This document shows positions 26,283-35,395 of a stretch of 64,000 bases of DNA, piece by piece. The stretch spans positions 372,001 through 436,000 of the forward strand of contig JAPDPX010000007.1 in assembly GCA_034506255.1 (NCBI GenBank), read 5' to 3'. The notes beneath the pieces are model-generated. The model was not told the origin of the DNA. It searched no databases and saw nothing but the letters and a program-made list of their open reading frames with translations. The DNA is from a candidate division KSB1 bacterium (GTDB taxonomy: Bacteria; Zhuqueibacterota; Zhuqueibacteria; Zhuqueibacterales; Zhuqueibacteraceae). The position numbers and the translations under genes were made by a program. Numbering within the stretch: the first letter of the stretch is position 1; the number at the start of each line of letters is the position of its first letter.

Positions 26283-29108
26283 TCAATGATTGAAGTAGTG
26301 CTTCCGGCAATATTTGATCTTCAGCAGTTTCGCGCTCGCGCCCAGGTGCCGGCCACAGACCAAACATCTGCCGGACTTTTCCCTTCTTTCCTGTCGCTGC
26401 CGCTCAAACTCACCGAGATCATAAGAACGGTCGGAGGTGCCGGAGAAGTCGAACGGTGAATTTTGCCCGCGGTTGCCGGCGTCGCCCGGATTCGCGGAGG
26501 CGTCGCCCATCATCTCCCCGGCGATTTGCTGCAGAATGTTGTCGATGACGCGCGAGCTGCGCCGCGGCGTGGCAGAGGGATCCACTTCGAAGAAGTTGGG
26601 CTGCTCATCCCGCGGCAGCTCCCTGGCCTGATATACCGATTCAACCGGCGGCGCGGCATCCCCGTGGGGCTCCGGCAGCGCGGGCGGTTTGTCGTAACTC
26701 CTGCTGCTGTGGCCGGGCCGCGGTGTCACGGGGCGTTCCGCCCAGTCGCCGGTGGCAGCGCGGGGCGTCGCCGGTTTGGCAGCCGCACTATTGGACCGGG
26801 CCGGGCTGCGTCCGGCCTGGTTGGGCTCGGCTTCCAGATCGCTGATATCAAATTCCGGGAGGTGTTCCTGAGCCGGCGCAATCGCGGTGGCCGTGGGCTT
26901 GGCGGTAATCATTCTTCCCCAGAAGCGCAGGCTGCCGGTTTCATCGCCGGTCACCAGGATGGTGCCATCCGGGCTGAAGGCGCTGGTGGTGAGGTCGCCG
27001 GCAATCACATGCGCCAGTTTGCCGTCGTGTACGTTCCAGAGCTTGATGCTGCGGTCCTGAAAATCGGTCGCCGCCACGATGGTTTCATCCGGACTGAAGC
27101 GCACCGCGGTGATGCCCGGCGAAAAGGGCGTGAGATTGTAGAGCAGCTTGCCGTCGGTGGCATCCCACAATTGCAGCGACTGGCCGTAATTGACCGTCGC
27201 GAGGATGGAACCGGAGGCACTCAGCGCCAGCCAACTGATGTTGCCGTTCTTGGCCGGCAGCGCATACAGCAGCGAGCCGTCGTCGACTTGATAGAAGCGT
27301 ACACTGCCGTCATTGGCACCGGTGATCAAAATTTTGTCATTCACGCTGAAGGCGAGGCTGTTGGCCAGTCCGGAGCAGCCCAGAAAACGGTGGCGCAACT
27401 TGCCTTCTTTCACATCCCACAGCATCGCCGTGTTGTCCGGGCTGCCGGTCGCCAGCATGCTGCCGTCATAGCTGAAGACCACGGTGTCCACGCTGCTCTT
27501 GTGGCCGCTGAAGCGTTGCACCAGCCGGCCGTCGGTGACCCGCCAGAGGGTCGCGTCACGATTGCTGCTGCCGATTGCCAGCATGGTGTCATCGGGGCTG
27601 AAGGCCAGACACTGTACCGCTGCGCCCGGCTCGCCGATCTCGCGCAATATTTGGCCCTTGGCCACATTCCAGAGCTTGACCGTGCCCTTGCGATCCACGC
27701 TCGCCAGCGTGGCGCCGCTGTGGCTGAAAGTCAAATCGCTGATGGCTTCGCTGTGGCCCTGCAGCGTGAACAGAAGCTGGTTGTCGCTCAGCCGCCAGAT
27801 TCTCACCGTGCGGTCGGTGCCGCCGCTCGCCAAATAGCTGCCGTGCGGGCTGATGGCAATCACATTGACGCGACCGTAGTGCGCCGACATCTTGTGCAGC
27901 GCCAGCTTGTGCACCAACAGGGATTGAAAAATGACTTCGATTTGCTGCAACAACTGCATGGCGTCGCGATTGTCGAAATAGGTTTTGCGCGCCATGCAGG
28001 CCCGGGCCTCCGCCAGAATTCGGCGCATGTCGGCCTCGGCGCTTTTGGCCTCTTCGGTGACAAACGACCATTCCGTCAGCAGCCGCTCGACCTTTTGAAA
28101 TTTGTAGCCCAGCTCGTCGCTGCTCTTCTGGCGCAGTTGCAGAAAAAGATCGGTGATTTCCTTGCGGCTATAGCGGAATTCCGGATCGACATCTGCCTTC
28201 AGGCAGTACTCCTCGTTAAGCGCAATGGCTTTCTCCAGCACGGCGGCCGCGGTTTTGCCGTCGCCGATCAATGCCGCCATTTTGGCGGTGTGATAGTGGC
28301 TCTCGGAAAGCTGGGGATAAATCTTGCTGGCCTGTTTGGAGAGCGACAGCGATTCCTGAATCAAACGGCCGGCTTCGATCTTGTTGCCCTTTTTGCCCTG
28401 CTGATCGGCCTGGGCATAGCAGGAGATGGCGGCGTGCAGCAGCGCCTCCCCGGCGAATTGCGCGGCTTCCGGCAGCAGCTTCATTTCCGCCTTGGCATAG
28501 CGCGCCGCCGCACGCAAATGGCGCTCGGCGGCCGCCAGATCGATCAGGTTGCACTCTTCATTGATGCCGTAGAGATAGAGCTTGCCGATCAGCAACTGGG
28601 TCATGAAGTTGGTGTCATCCTTCTTTTCCGACTCCAGAAAGGCCTCCAGCGCCTTGTCGAGCAGGCCCTTCACCAGCCGCTCGCAGCCGATGCGATAGTA
28701 CTCCCGGGCCTGGGTCAGCACCGGATTTTCCAGGGTGGCGTGGATGGCATCCAGACGCTTCTCGAGATTGAGCATGGTCTGGCTTTGCAGGCGCAGTTGT
28801 TCGACGACCAGCGCCATATGGTAATCGAAGCTGTTGCGCAGAGCGTGCAGAGCTTCGCCATTGGCCTGCATCACCTGGTTGAAATGGCCGAAATCGGAAT
28901 CCAGCGTGTGTGCCAGCGGATTGTAGCTCGCACCATATTTCTTTTCCAACGCCTGCGGGCTGGCCACCAGGGCGCGGGTCTGCTCCGGCACGGGCACCGC
29001 GGCCGGTTTGCCGGCCTGGCGGATCTGGCCTTTGAGATCCTTGACAAAGGAAGAAACCCGCAGATACTGTTCCCATGTCAGTTTCGAGCCAAGATGAAAG
29101 AGTGACAT
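26283..29108 (-). CDS. TPR/WD40 beta-propeller protein with C-terminal zinc knuckle, end of the pilus operon
   Basis: 941 residues. Residues about 130-390 are helical with TPR-like character (ERLVKGLLDKALEAFLESEK). Seven to eight WD40 repeats follow, each with the FSPDG and LWDV-type ending (HYGRVNVIAISPHGSYLASG through TTSAFSPDGTILVTGD). A Pro/Ala-rich linker then leads to a C-terminal CLVCGRHL...KYCRKHYF motif, Cys/His spacing of a zinc knuckle. No signal peptide or TM is seen, so a cytoplasmic scaffold is likely. The ATG at 29108 has AAGGA six bases upstream. Eighteen bases separate it from the secretin gene, so a link to the pilus machine is inferred from context only. Confidence 0.85.
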   Translation of the reverse strand: MSLFHLGSKLTWEQYLRVSSFVKDLKGQIRQAGKPAAVPVPEQTRALVASPQALEKKYGASYNPLAHTLDSDFGHFNQVMQANGEALHALRNSFDYHMALVVEQLRLQSQTMLNLEKRLDAIHATLENPVLTQAREYYRIGCERLVKGLLDKALEAFLESEKKDDTNFMTQLLIGKLYLYGINEECNLIDLAAAERHLRAAARYAKAEMKLLPEAAQFAGEALLHAAISCYAQADQQGKKGNKIEAGRLIQESLSLSKQASKIYPQLSESHYHTAKMAALIGDGKTAAAVLEKAIALNEEYCLKADVDPEFRYSRKEITDLFLQLRQKSSDELGYKFQKVERLLTEWSFVTEEAKSAEADMRRILAEARACMARKTYFDNRDAMQLLQQIEVIFQSLLVHKLALHKMSAHYGRVNVIAISPHGSYLASGGTDRTVRIWRLSDNQLLFTLQGHSEAISDLTFSHSGATLASVDRKGTVKLWNVAKGQILREIGEPGAAVQCLAFSPDDTMLAIGSSNRDATLWRVTDGRLVQRFSGHKSSVDTVVFSYDGSMLATGSPDNTAMLWDVKEGKLRHRFLGCSGLANSLAFSVNDKILITGANDGSVRFYQVDDGSLLYALPAKNGNISWLALSASGSILATVNYGQSLQLWDATDGKLLYNLTPFSPGITAVRFSPDETIVAATDFQDRSIKLWNVHDGKLAHVIAGDLTTSAFSPDGTILVTGDETGSLRFWGRMITAKPTATAIAPAQEHLPEFDISDLEAEPNQAGRSPARSNSAAAKPATPRAATGDWAERPVTPRPGHSSRSYDKPPALPEPHGDAAPPVESVYQARELPRDEQPNFFEVDPSATPRRSSRVIDNILQQIAGEMMGDASANPGDAGNRGQNSPFDFSGTSDRSYDLGEFERQRQERREKSGRCLVCGRHLGASAKLLKIKYCRKHYFNH

Positions 29109-29126
29109 GTGCAATCCTTGTGAATC

Positions 29127-30353
29127 TTATTTGAGGCGATTCGATTGCGGTGAGCGGCGGGGCTCACGCGCCGGATTCTTTTTCGTACCCCGCAGGTCGT
29201 CCTTTTCGGGGGCCTGGCGTAGCAGCTCCTGCCAGTCCCGTTTGAGTTGTTCACGCACATCCACCTGCCGGCCGCGGCGCCCCAGCAAGGGAGGCACGAT
29301 GCGGGCCTCCAGCAAAATCACCAGCTCCTTCTTGCGCAGGCGATGGCTGTTGTAGCCAAAGAGATAGCCCAGAATCGGAATGTCTTTCAACAGCGGAACA
29401 CCCTTGCGCACTTTGAGCCGTTCATGGCTCAACAGACCGGCCATCACCGTTTCCTCGCCATCGAGCAGCAGGACGTGAGTCTGGCCCTCGGTGATGCTCT
29501 TGGTGACGCCGATGGCATCGGGCTGCACATCGCTGCGTTCGGCGGTGAGATCGAGGTAGATGAAGGTGGAATCGTTGCGGCCGTGAAGCGTGGGCGCCAC
29601 CGTGAGAATGATGCCCGACTCATACTCCGAGAAGCGGGTGTTGCCGGCAAAATCCTGCAGCGTGAGATAGAAATTTTTGCCGACCTTGATCTTGCCCTTT
29701 TCACCATCCATCACGCGAATCTTGGGGCGCGCGATGATCTCACCCAGACTGCGGCTCTCGAAGGCGCGCAACAGGGCGTTGACATTCACCGCACCGCGGA
29801 TGCTGCCCCCGGCGGACACCCGCAGGATGTCCTTCGCCACCTCGTCCGCGCTGAAGGTTTGAAACTGCACCGTGCCGTTCTTGAAGGTGCTCCAGTTGAT
29901 GCCGAGTTCATGGAGGGTTTCATAATCCGCCTGAAAAAAGATGGCATTGATCTCAATTTCGCGGGTGTCGATTGAAATGTCATCCTCCTGCGCCTGTTTC
30001 GGTTCCGCGGCCGCCGCCTGGCCCGGCACCATCTCCAGCACTTCGTAGTACTGCTCGTGCGGTTCGTAGCGCAGCATGTTGGAGCGCAGCACATATTCCA
30101 GCGCGCGCTTCCAGTGCATGTTTTCCACCGACACGCCGATGGGCTTGTTGGGCGCCTTGGCATCGACGATCACCCGGTTTTCGAACTTGCGCGCAAAACC
30201 GGAGAGGATCTCCAGCGCGGTGGGCAGGGGCACATTGGGGTTCAGGGAAACCATCTCGTCCGGACCGTAGGGCTGGGTCGGCAGATTGTTCTGCCCCCGG
30301 GCCGCCACAACACCACACAGCACGAGCAGGCTGACGAACAGGCTTTTTTTCAT
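29127..30353 (-). CDS. Secretin (PilQ/GspD-type outer-membrane channel)
   Basis: 408 residues, short for a secretin. A signal peptide (MKKSLFVSLLVLCGVVAARG) is followed by one N-domain-like region (LPTALEILSGFARKF) and the secretin domain, with the conserved SLGEIIARPKIRVMDGEKG block, the GIILTVAPTL strand, and the C-terminal ETVMAGLLSHE-RKGVPLLKDIPILGYLFGY signature. It would form the gated outer-membrane pore through which the pilus or pseudopilus passes. No AMIN or multiple N-domains are present. It follows the PilO-like gene by 15 bases, matching the PilM-N-O-P-Q order. Confidence 0.92.
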   Translation of the reverse strand: MKKSLFVSLLVLCGVVAARGQNNLPTQPYGPDEMVSLNPNVPLPTALEILSGFARKFENRVIVDAKAPNKPIGVSVENMHWKRALEYVLRSNMLRYEPHEQYYEVLEMVPGQAAAAEPKQAQEDDISIDTREIEINAIFFQADYETLHELGINWSTFKNGTVQFQTFSADEVAKDILRVSAGGSIRGAVNVNALLRAFESRSLGEIIARPKIRVMDGEKGKIKVGKNFYLTLQDFAGNTRFSEYESGIILTVAPTLHGRNDSTFIYLDLTAERSDVQPDAIGVTKSITEGQTHVLLLDGEETVMAGLLSHERLKVRKGVPLLKDIPILGYLFGYNSHRLRKKELVILLEARIVPPLLGRRGRQVDVREQLKRDWQELLRQAPEKDDLRGTKKNPAREPRRSPQSNRLK

Positions 30354-30368
30354 CTCTGGCGTCTGAAA

Positions 30369-31280
30369 TTAATTGTATTCAATATTGAGCCGAAGCGTGC
30401 GCATGCCCGTTTCGGAGCGGACTTCAAACTCCACCTGATTGCGGCCGATATCGATCTGGGTCAGCCGGCCGCGCCGGACGGCATCGCCGACCACCAACGG
30501 GAAAATCTTGCCATCCGCCCCGCGCAAATACGCCTTGTTGTTGGTGATCGCCAGCAGCGTCGCCCGCTCGACATCGAGCAGCTCCGGGGCCTCATCGGCG
30601 GGCACCGGCGCCGGCGCACTCACCGCCTCCGTCACCACCGTCCGCGCTTTGGCGGACAGCGGCACCAGGCTGTTGAAGGCATCAAAGGCAAACTCGGTGT
30701 TCCAATCCAATTGCGGCGAGGCCAGGGTCAATTCACTGCCGATTTCCCAGTCCTTGTTCATCGAGTAGCCTTCAAACATCAGGTTGAAGCGCAACAGTCT
30801 GGGCTCCTGTTCGCTGCGGCCAAAGTTGACGCTTTTGATCTGGTAAAGCAGGGGATTATGCGTCATGTACCACAACAGTGCAAAGATGTCCCGGTAGGGA
30901 CCTTCGCCGTTCAAGGTGTAGGAAAACGCCGTGTATTCCGCTGCCGGCTTCTTTTCGTTGAGATAAAAGTCGAAATCGATGTTCAGGTTGTGCACCTGAA
31001 TCAGCCAGTTGATGTAGGACAGCGAGAACGCCGGCTCCTCGGCGGCGATCAGCTTCTTGGCGGAATTCTGCCACAGCCGTTGCAGCGAATCACGCGTGGC
31101 CATCGCCAGGTTCAGTGTTTGCGCCACCTCCATCTCGCCGGAAAAACGCTGCCTGAGCTCCTGGGCCTTCTGGTTCAGCGCGGCGAGGGCCTGCGCCTCC
31201 CGGCGTTGCCAGAAAAATCCGAACCCACCAATGACAAGGAGAAGCAACAGCAGTGTCAGGCTGTTGCGCCGGGCATACAT
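30369..31280 (-). CDS. PilO-like inner-membrane alignment protein with PilP-like C-terminus
   Basis: 303 residues. One N-terminal TM helix (SLTLLLLLLVIGGFGFFW) follows a short Arg-rich cytoplasmic tail; then a coiled-coil region (REAQALAALNQKAQELRQRF) and a ferredoxin-like PilO core. After a Pro/Ala linker near residue 225, a small beta domain (TLLAITNNKAYLRGADGKIFPLVVGDAVRRGRL) resembles the PilP or GspC homology-region type module. This would join the roles of PilO and PilP in one protein, bridging the inner-membrane platform to the secretin. GGAGG lies nine bases before the ATG. Domain calls are by resemblance, not search. Confidence 0.75.
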   Translation of the reverse strand: MYARRNSLTLLLLLLVIGGFGFFWQRREAQALAALNQKAQELRQRFSGEMEVAQTLNLAMATRDSLQRLWQNSAKKLIAAEEPAFSLSYINWLIQVHNLNIDFDFYLNEKKPAAEYTAFSYTLNGEGPYRDIFALLWYMTHNPLLYQIKSVNFGRSEQEPRLLRFNLMFEGYSMNKDWEIGSELTLASPQLDWNTEFAFDAFNSLVPLSAKARTVVTEAVSAPAPVPADEAPELLDVERATLLAITNNKAYLRGADGKIFPLVVGDAVRRGRLTQIDIGRNQVEFEVRSETGMRTLRLNIEYN

Positions 31281-31306
31281 CGGGATTTGCCTCCGCCGGT
31301 GGCCGG

Positions 31307-34078
31307 CTATTTGAGCATGACTATGCGATAACTCTTGATGAACAGATTGCCGATCTCCGCCGCCTTGCGTTCCGCCGCTTCGCGCGTTGCAAAGGTGCCA
31401 ATCAGCAGGCGATACCTGGGCTGCTGTGATTGCGCATCACGATACCGCTCGATGGTCACCTCCATCCCCTGCTTGCGATAAGTGGTGACGATGTCCTCCA
31501 CCGGCTCGTTGATCACCGCCGCCGTCGCTTCGATGGTGTATCCGCGTGCTGGCGGCCTGGAGCCGGTGGTGGCGGCCATGCGCGGTTGCGGCGTCTCCTG
31601 GCCGTTGTTGAGCTTGGGCACCGGCTTCTTGATCAAAACTCGGTAGACTTCCATCCCCTGCGCTTTGTCGAAATAAGGCGCCACCACCGCCTCGATGCCA
31701 CGCTTGCGATAGCCGGCTGCATACCACTCCGCCAGCTCCCGGGTATGGCAGGTGATGGCCTCGACCTTGTCGCCGTAATTTTCCTCGCGCATGGCGGTGG
31801 ACGAGGGCATGCTGCCGCCGGTGGAATGGGGATTGCCTGACGGGCCGTTCGTGACGCCGGTCGCACGGCTGGCATTGTGCACCATCCTGTCCTCCGCTAC
31901 CGGGTTCCTGCCGGCCGGTTTGCTGATCATCACGCGGTAATACTGCATGCCCTGGCGTTGGTCGAAATGGGGCACGACGATGGCGTCCGTACCGCGCTTG
32001 CGATAGCCCGCGGCATACCATTCCGCCAGATCTCTGGTCTGGCAGGTCATGGCCTCCACCCTTCCAGCCAACGCGCTGTCCTCGATTTCCGCGGCGGCGG
32101 CCGCACTGCTTGCACCAGCCACCGGTGCACGGTTTGGAATCGTGCGTTGCGCGGAAGCCATGGTCGGCTGGCGTTTTCCGGTGGTGGAGGCAACACCGCC
32201 GGTGTTGGCCGCTCGCGGCTGCGTCGCACTGCCATTGGCCGGCGCCACACGGCTCTCCGCCATGCGCTCAACCTGATTGGTCGGCCGGCGGGCATTGCGC
32301 TGCGCTGCCCCTGCTTCCGTTGCGCGCGACACGGCGGGCCTGGTCGTGCCCGCGGCCGCGCTTTGGGAGGGGGCCGCAGGTGGCGGGGTCGCCGGCGCAT
32401 TCGCAGCGAGCGCCGGCGCGGCAGTGGCGCCCTGCTTGTCTGCCGCCGTATCGCGGCCGCCCTTGGTCAACACCAGATTGCCGCCGGCAAACTGGCTGGC
32501 GTCGATGATGCGAATGCCGTTTTGGACGAACTCGACGTTCTCCAGCGGCTGGCGGCGCTCCAACTCGAAGGTCACCAGCCGCTGTTCGCTGGAATCCGCG
32601 CGCGTCATGCGGCGCAGATTGGCCTGCTCCAGCTTCTCGGCAAGCAACGGAACCTTGGCGCGGTTGGTGGCGGTGCCGCGCACCATGAAACCGTCGGGTT
32701 GTTTGGCGATTTCATCGATCCACAGGCCGCCGGTGCTCCCCACGCTCCGGTTGAGCTTTTGCAGGAAGGTGATGAATTCGTCATGCTTGCGGCTCAGACT
32801 GTCGGACAGGGCGAGATGCTTGCTCAGGCGGTTGATCTCGTTTTCGATGTCGAGCACGCGGTCGACCGTGCTCTGGTTGCTTTGAATCTGCAGCTCGAGT
32901 TGCACATTTTGCCGCTGCAGGCGGTAGAACTCCCGCCGGCTTTGAACGATCTGCCAGGTGAAGAAGAACGCCGTCAGGCCGGTGATGGCCAGCAGGGCAT
33001 AGCCGGTGTAGTTGAGCTTGAGCACCTGCTGCTGGTCGATCAAATCCTGCGGCAGCAGATTGAGCGGAATGAAGTCCGGATTTTTGGGATCCAGCAGTTT
33101 CCAGGCCAGGGCGATCGGCACGGCGAATTCGGAAAAGGTCTGGCCCTGCATCTCATTGGCGGGGAAGTTGCCGAGAGCGTTGGAGGTCGAGGTGAGATAG
33201 CGCACCGTCGCGTTTTCGAAATAGCCGGCAAAAAAATCCCGCGCCTTGATGCGGCTGCTTTTGCCCGCCAGCAGGATGGTGGAAATCTCCGGGATCTCGG
33301 CTTCATCCTGCTCATAAATGAGCTTGCGGTAAATCACCTCGAGATTTTCCGGGGAGGCCACGCCTTCGTGAATAATCGAGCTGACGTGAAACAGGTCCTT
33401 GCCGTGCAAAAACACCAGGCGGGTGAAATCATCTTCGATGTAGATGATCACGGTGATCTTGTCGGAACGCAGCTCGGAACCGGTGCGTGCCAGGTTGGCG
33501 AGCGCCACCTCGGTGGTGTCCATCAGGGCGAGAAAGAGATTGCCCTTGACGAAACTGTTGACTTCGCGCAGCAGCGACAGGGTGGGCGGATGCTTGTCAT
33601 AGGTCAACGCAAGGGTGCCGTCGCGCGATTTCAAACGTTTGATGCCGATCTCCGGGCTGGGGACGCGCTCGCCGGGGGGCGTGCCGGCCTGCGGGCCGCT
33701 CTCCCGCTGGTAGGTCACCATCGACAGCGGCAGATTGAACGCGATCTTGACCTTGCGCTGCGTATACTTCTGCAGCAGTTGATAGAGAACCTCGAGATTG
33801 GCATTGTCCTGCTTGTAGGTGGTTTCACCGGCGCCGCGTTCGCCCAGGCTGTCCTTCAGGCCAAAAGCATCCTTCAAACCGAAAACATCCCTGGTTTCGG
33901 CCTCTGCAGGGCCGCCGCTGGCAGCAGGCGCGGGCTGTTGCTCCAGCGTGTTTGCCAACTTGGCGCGTTCCAGGCCTTCAATTTGAATCTGGCCCTTGTT
34001 GTTGGTCAAATGCGCCAGCCGCACTTCCGTGCCGCTCACCGCAAGACCCAACGCGTGTTTGAGCTTGAGCCGGTTCAT
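31307..34078 (-). CDS. PilM-PilN-like fusion with tandem SPOR-like repeats
   Basis: 923 residues. Residues about 1-340 resemble the actin-like PilM fold (LGLAVSGTEVRLAHL at the start, then TVIIYIEDDFTRLVFL). A single TM (YALLAITGLTAFFFTWQIV) then leads into a PilN-like coiled coil and periplasmic core. A long Ala/Pro-rich linker ends in two near-identical repeats, TCQTRDLAEWYAAGYRKRG and TCHTRELAEWYAAGYRKRG, each ending in YRV-ISKP or YRVLIKKP, and a last SPOR-like unit with YRLLIGTFATREAAERKAAE. SPOR domains bind denuded septal or polar glycans, so this could anchor the machine to peptidoglycan. Such a fusion is not the standard PilM/PilN arrangement. Confidence 0.72.
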   Translation of the reverse strand: MNRLKLKHALGLAVSGTEVRLAHLTNNKGQIQIEGLERAKLANTLEQQPAPAASGGPAEAETRDVFGLKDAFGLKDSLGERGAGETTYKQDNANLEVLYQLLQKYTQRKVKIAFNLPLSMVTYQRESGPQAGTPPGERVPSPEIGIKRLKSRDGTLALTYDKHPPTLSLLREVNSFVKGNLFLALMDTTEVALANLARTGSELRSDKITVIIYIEDDFTRLVFLHGKDLFHVSSIIHEGVASPENLEVIYRKLIYEQDEAEIPEISTILLAGKSSRIKARDFFAGYFENATVRYLTSTSNALGNFPANEMQGQTFSEFAVPIALAWKLLDPKNPDFIPLNLLPQDLIDQQQVLKLNYTGYALLAITGLTAFFFTWQIVQSRREFYRLQRQNVQLELQIQSNQSTVDRVLDIENEINRLSKHLALSDSLSRKHDEFITFLQKLNRSVGSTGGLWIDEIAKQPDGFMVRGTATNRAKVPLLAEKLEQANLRRMTRADSSEQRLVTFELERRQPLENVEFVQNGIRIIDASQFAGGNLVLTKGGRDTAADKQGATAAPALAANAPATPPPAAPSQSAAAGTTRPAVSRATEAGAAQRNARRPTNQVERMAESRVAPANGSATQPRAANTGGVASTTGKRQPTMASAQRTIPNRAPVAGASSAAAAAEIEDSALAGRVEAMTCQTRDLAEWYAAGYRKRGTDAIVVPHFDQRQGMQYYRVMISKPAGRNPVAEDRMVHNASRATGVTNGPSGNPHSTGGSMPSSTAMREENYGDKVEAITCHTRELAEWYAAGYRKRGIEAVVAPYFDKAQGMEVYRVLIKKPVPKLNNGQETPQPRMAATTGSRPPARGYTIEATAAVINEPVEDIVTTYRKQGMEVTIERYRDAQSQQPRYRLLIGTFATREAAERKAAEIGNLFIKSYRIVMLK

Positions 34079-34089
34079 AAGGTGTCACT

Positions 34090-35331
34090 TCACGGGCGAT
34101 CGTACTTGATCAGGTCTTCGAAGCGTTTCTTGTTGTTGGCATTGTTGAGTGCCTCTTCGTAGGAAATCAGCCGGCTGCGATAGAGCCGCGCCAGGTCCTG
34201 CTCCATGGTGATCATGCCCTCGTTGCCCGACTGCTGGATGATTTGATAAATCTCCTCAGTGTGATTGTTGCGGATGGCGGCCCGCACCGGCGCATTCGCC
34301 ACCATTACCTCCTTGGCCAGCACGCGCTTGCCGTCCAGGCTGCGCACCAGCTTCTGCGAAATCACACAGGTCAACACACTCGCCAGGCGCTCGCGAATGC
34401 GCGGCTGCTCCTCGGGCGGCATTTCGCCCAAAATACGATCGACACTCTCCACCGCCGAGGAGGTGTGCAGGGTCGCCATCACTTTGTGGCCGCTGTCTGC
34501 CGCCTCCAACACCGTGGCGATGGTGTCCGGGTCGCGCATTTCGCTGATCACGATGATATCCGGATCCTGCCGCAAACCCTGCACCAGCCCGTCCTTGAAG
34601 CTGCGCACATCCCGCCCGACCTCGCGATGGCGTACCACACATTTCTGCGACACATGAATGTACTCGATCGGGTCGCCGATGATCAAAATATGGCCATTGG
34701 AAGTGCGGTTGTTGGCGTCGATGATGGTGTCCAGCGTCGCACTTTTACCGGAGCCGGTGATACCGGTCACCAGAATCAGCCCGCGCTTCTCATACTCCAA
34801 ATTCATCAGGCGCGCCACCTGGCGGTGGAAGCCCAACTCCTGAAACGGCCGCAGTTCGGGGTTGATGCGCCGCATGCTGAGCGACAGGTGGTTCAACTCC
34901 CAATAGATGGAAGAGCGAAACCGCCGGCGGCCCAGCGGCGTCACGAGCTGATAGGAAAAATCCAACTGCCGGTTGTTCCACAGCTCCTCCCGCTCCCGGG
35001 GCGTGAGCAAATTGAGCAGCATGATGTTGGTTTCAATGGGCGTGAATTCGCCCATCTCCGGATGAAAAGGCCGTTTGACCCCGTAAACCCGATACCACAC
35101 AAAACCGCTGCTGCCCACCGCGCCAAAATCCATGTCGGAGGCATCCTTGCTCTCCATGCTGATCATCAAAAACTCTACCGCCTGCCGCAATTGTTCGCGG
35201 ACTTCCACCGGCTGACTGTCCAGCAATTGCCCGATAAAATTCATCAACTCCAAGCCTTCCGCCCGCATCGGAATTTGCGGAATCAGACGGGCCAGAAGGT
35301 TCTTGGCATTCTGCAGTCGTTGGTCCAACAT
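34090..35331 (-). CDS. pilT: PilT-type retraction ATPase
   Basis: 413 residues. Secretion-ATPase motifs: Walker A ITGSGKSATLDTI, Asp box IGDPIEYIH, Walker B DPDIIVISEMRDPDTIATVLEAADSG and His box ATLHTSSAVESVDRIL. The PilT hallmark near the C-terminus appears as AIRNNHTEEIYQIIQ in place of AIRNLIRE. The N-terminal 130 residues are longer than in classical PilT. It should power pilus disassembly. The ATG at 35331 has AAGGGG six bases upstream. Presence of both a PilB and a PilT ATPase argues for a retractile type IV pilus over a plain type II secretion system. Confidence 0.9.
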   Translation of the reverse strand: MLDQRLQNAKNLLARLIPQIPMRAEGLELMNFIGQLLDSQPVEVREQLRQAVEFLMISMESKDASDMDFGAVGSSGFVWYRVYGVKRPFHPEMGEFTPIETNIMLLNLLTPREREELWNNRQLDFSYQLVTPLGRRRFRSSIYWELNHLSLSMRRINPELRPFQELGFHRQVARLMNLEYEKRGLILVTGITGSGKSATLDTIIDANNRTSNGHILIIGDPIEYIHVSQKCVVRHREVGRDVRSFKDGLVQGLRQDPDIIVISEMRDPDTIATVLEAADSGHKVMATLHTSSAVESVDRILGEMPPEEQPRIRERLASVLTCVISQKLVRSLDGKRVLAKEVMVANAPVRAAIRNNHTEEIYQIIQQSGNEGMITMEQDLARLYRSRLISYEEALNNANNKKRFEDLIKYDRP

Positions 35332-35395
35332 GTTTGCCCCTTTGCCAACAGCCTTTCGCAAAAAATCCGAGGTAAGCTCCCTGCCGCCGATCCGC

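Noticed and set aside
26463-29105. 880-codon plus-strand open frame opposite the WD40 gene
   Set aside because: Length is striking, but the minus strand has seven to eight repeated WD40 units; the antisense frame is a codon-bias by-product.
31877-34162. 761-codon plus-strand open frame
   Set aside because: Antisense to the PilM-PilN-SPOR-like gene; no recognisable product.
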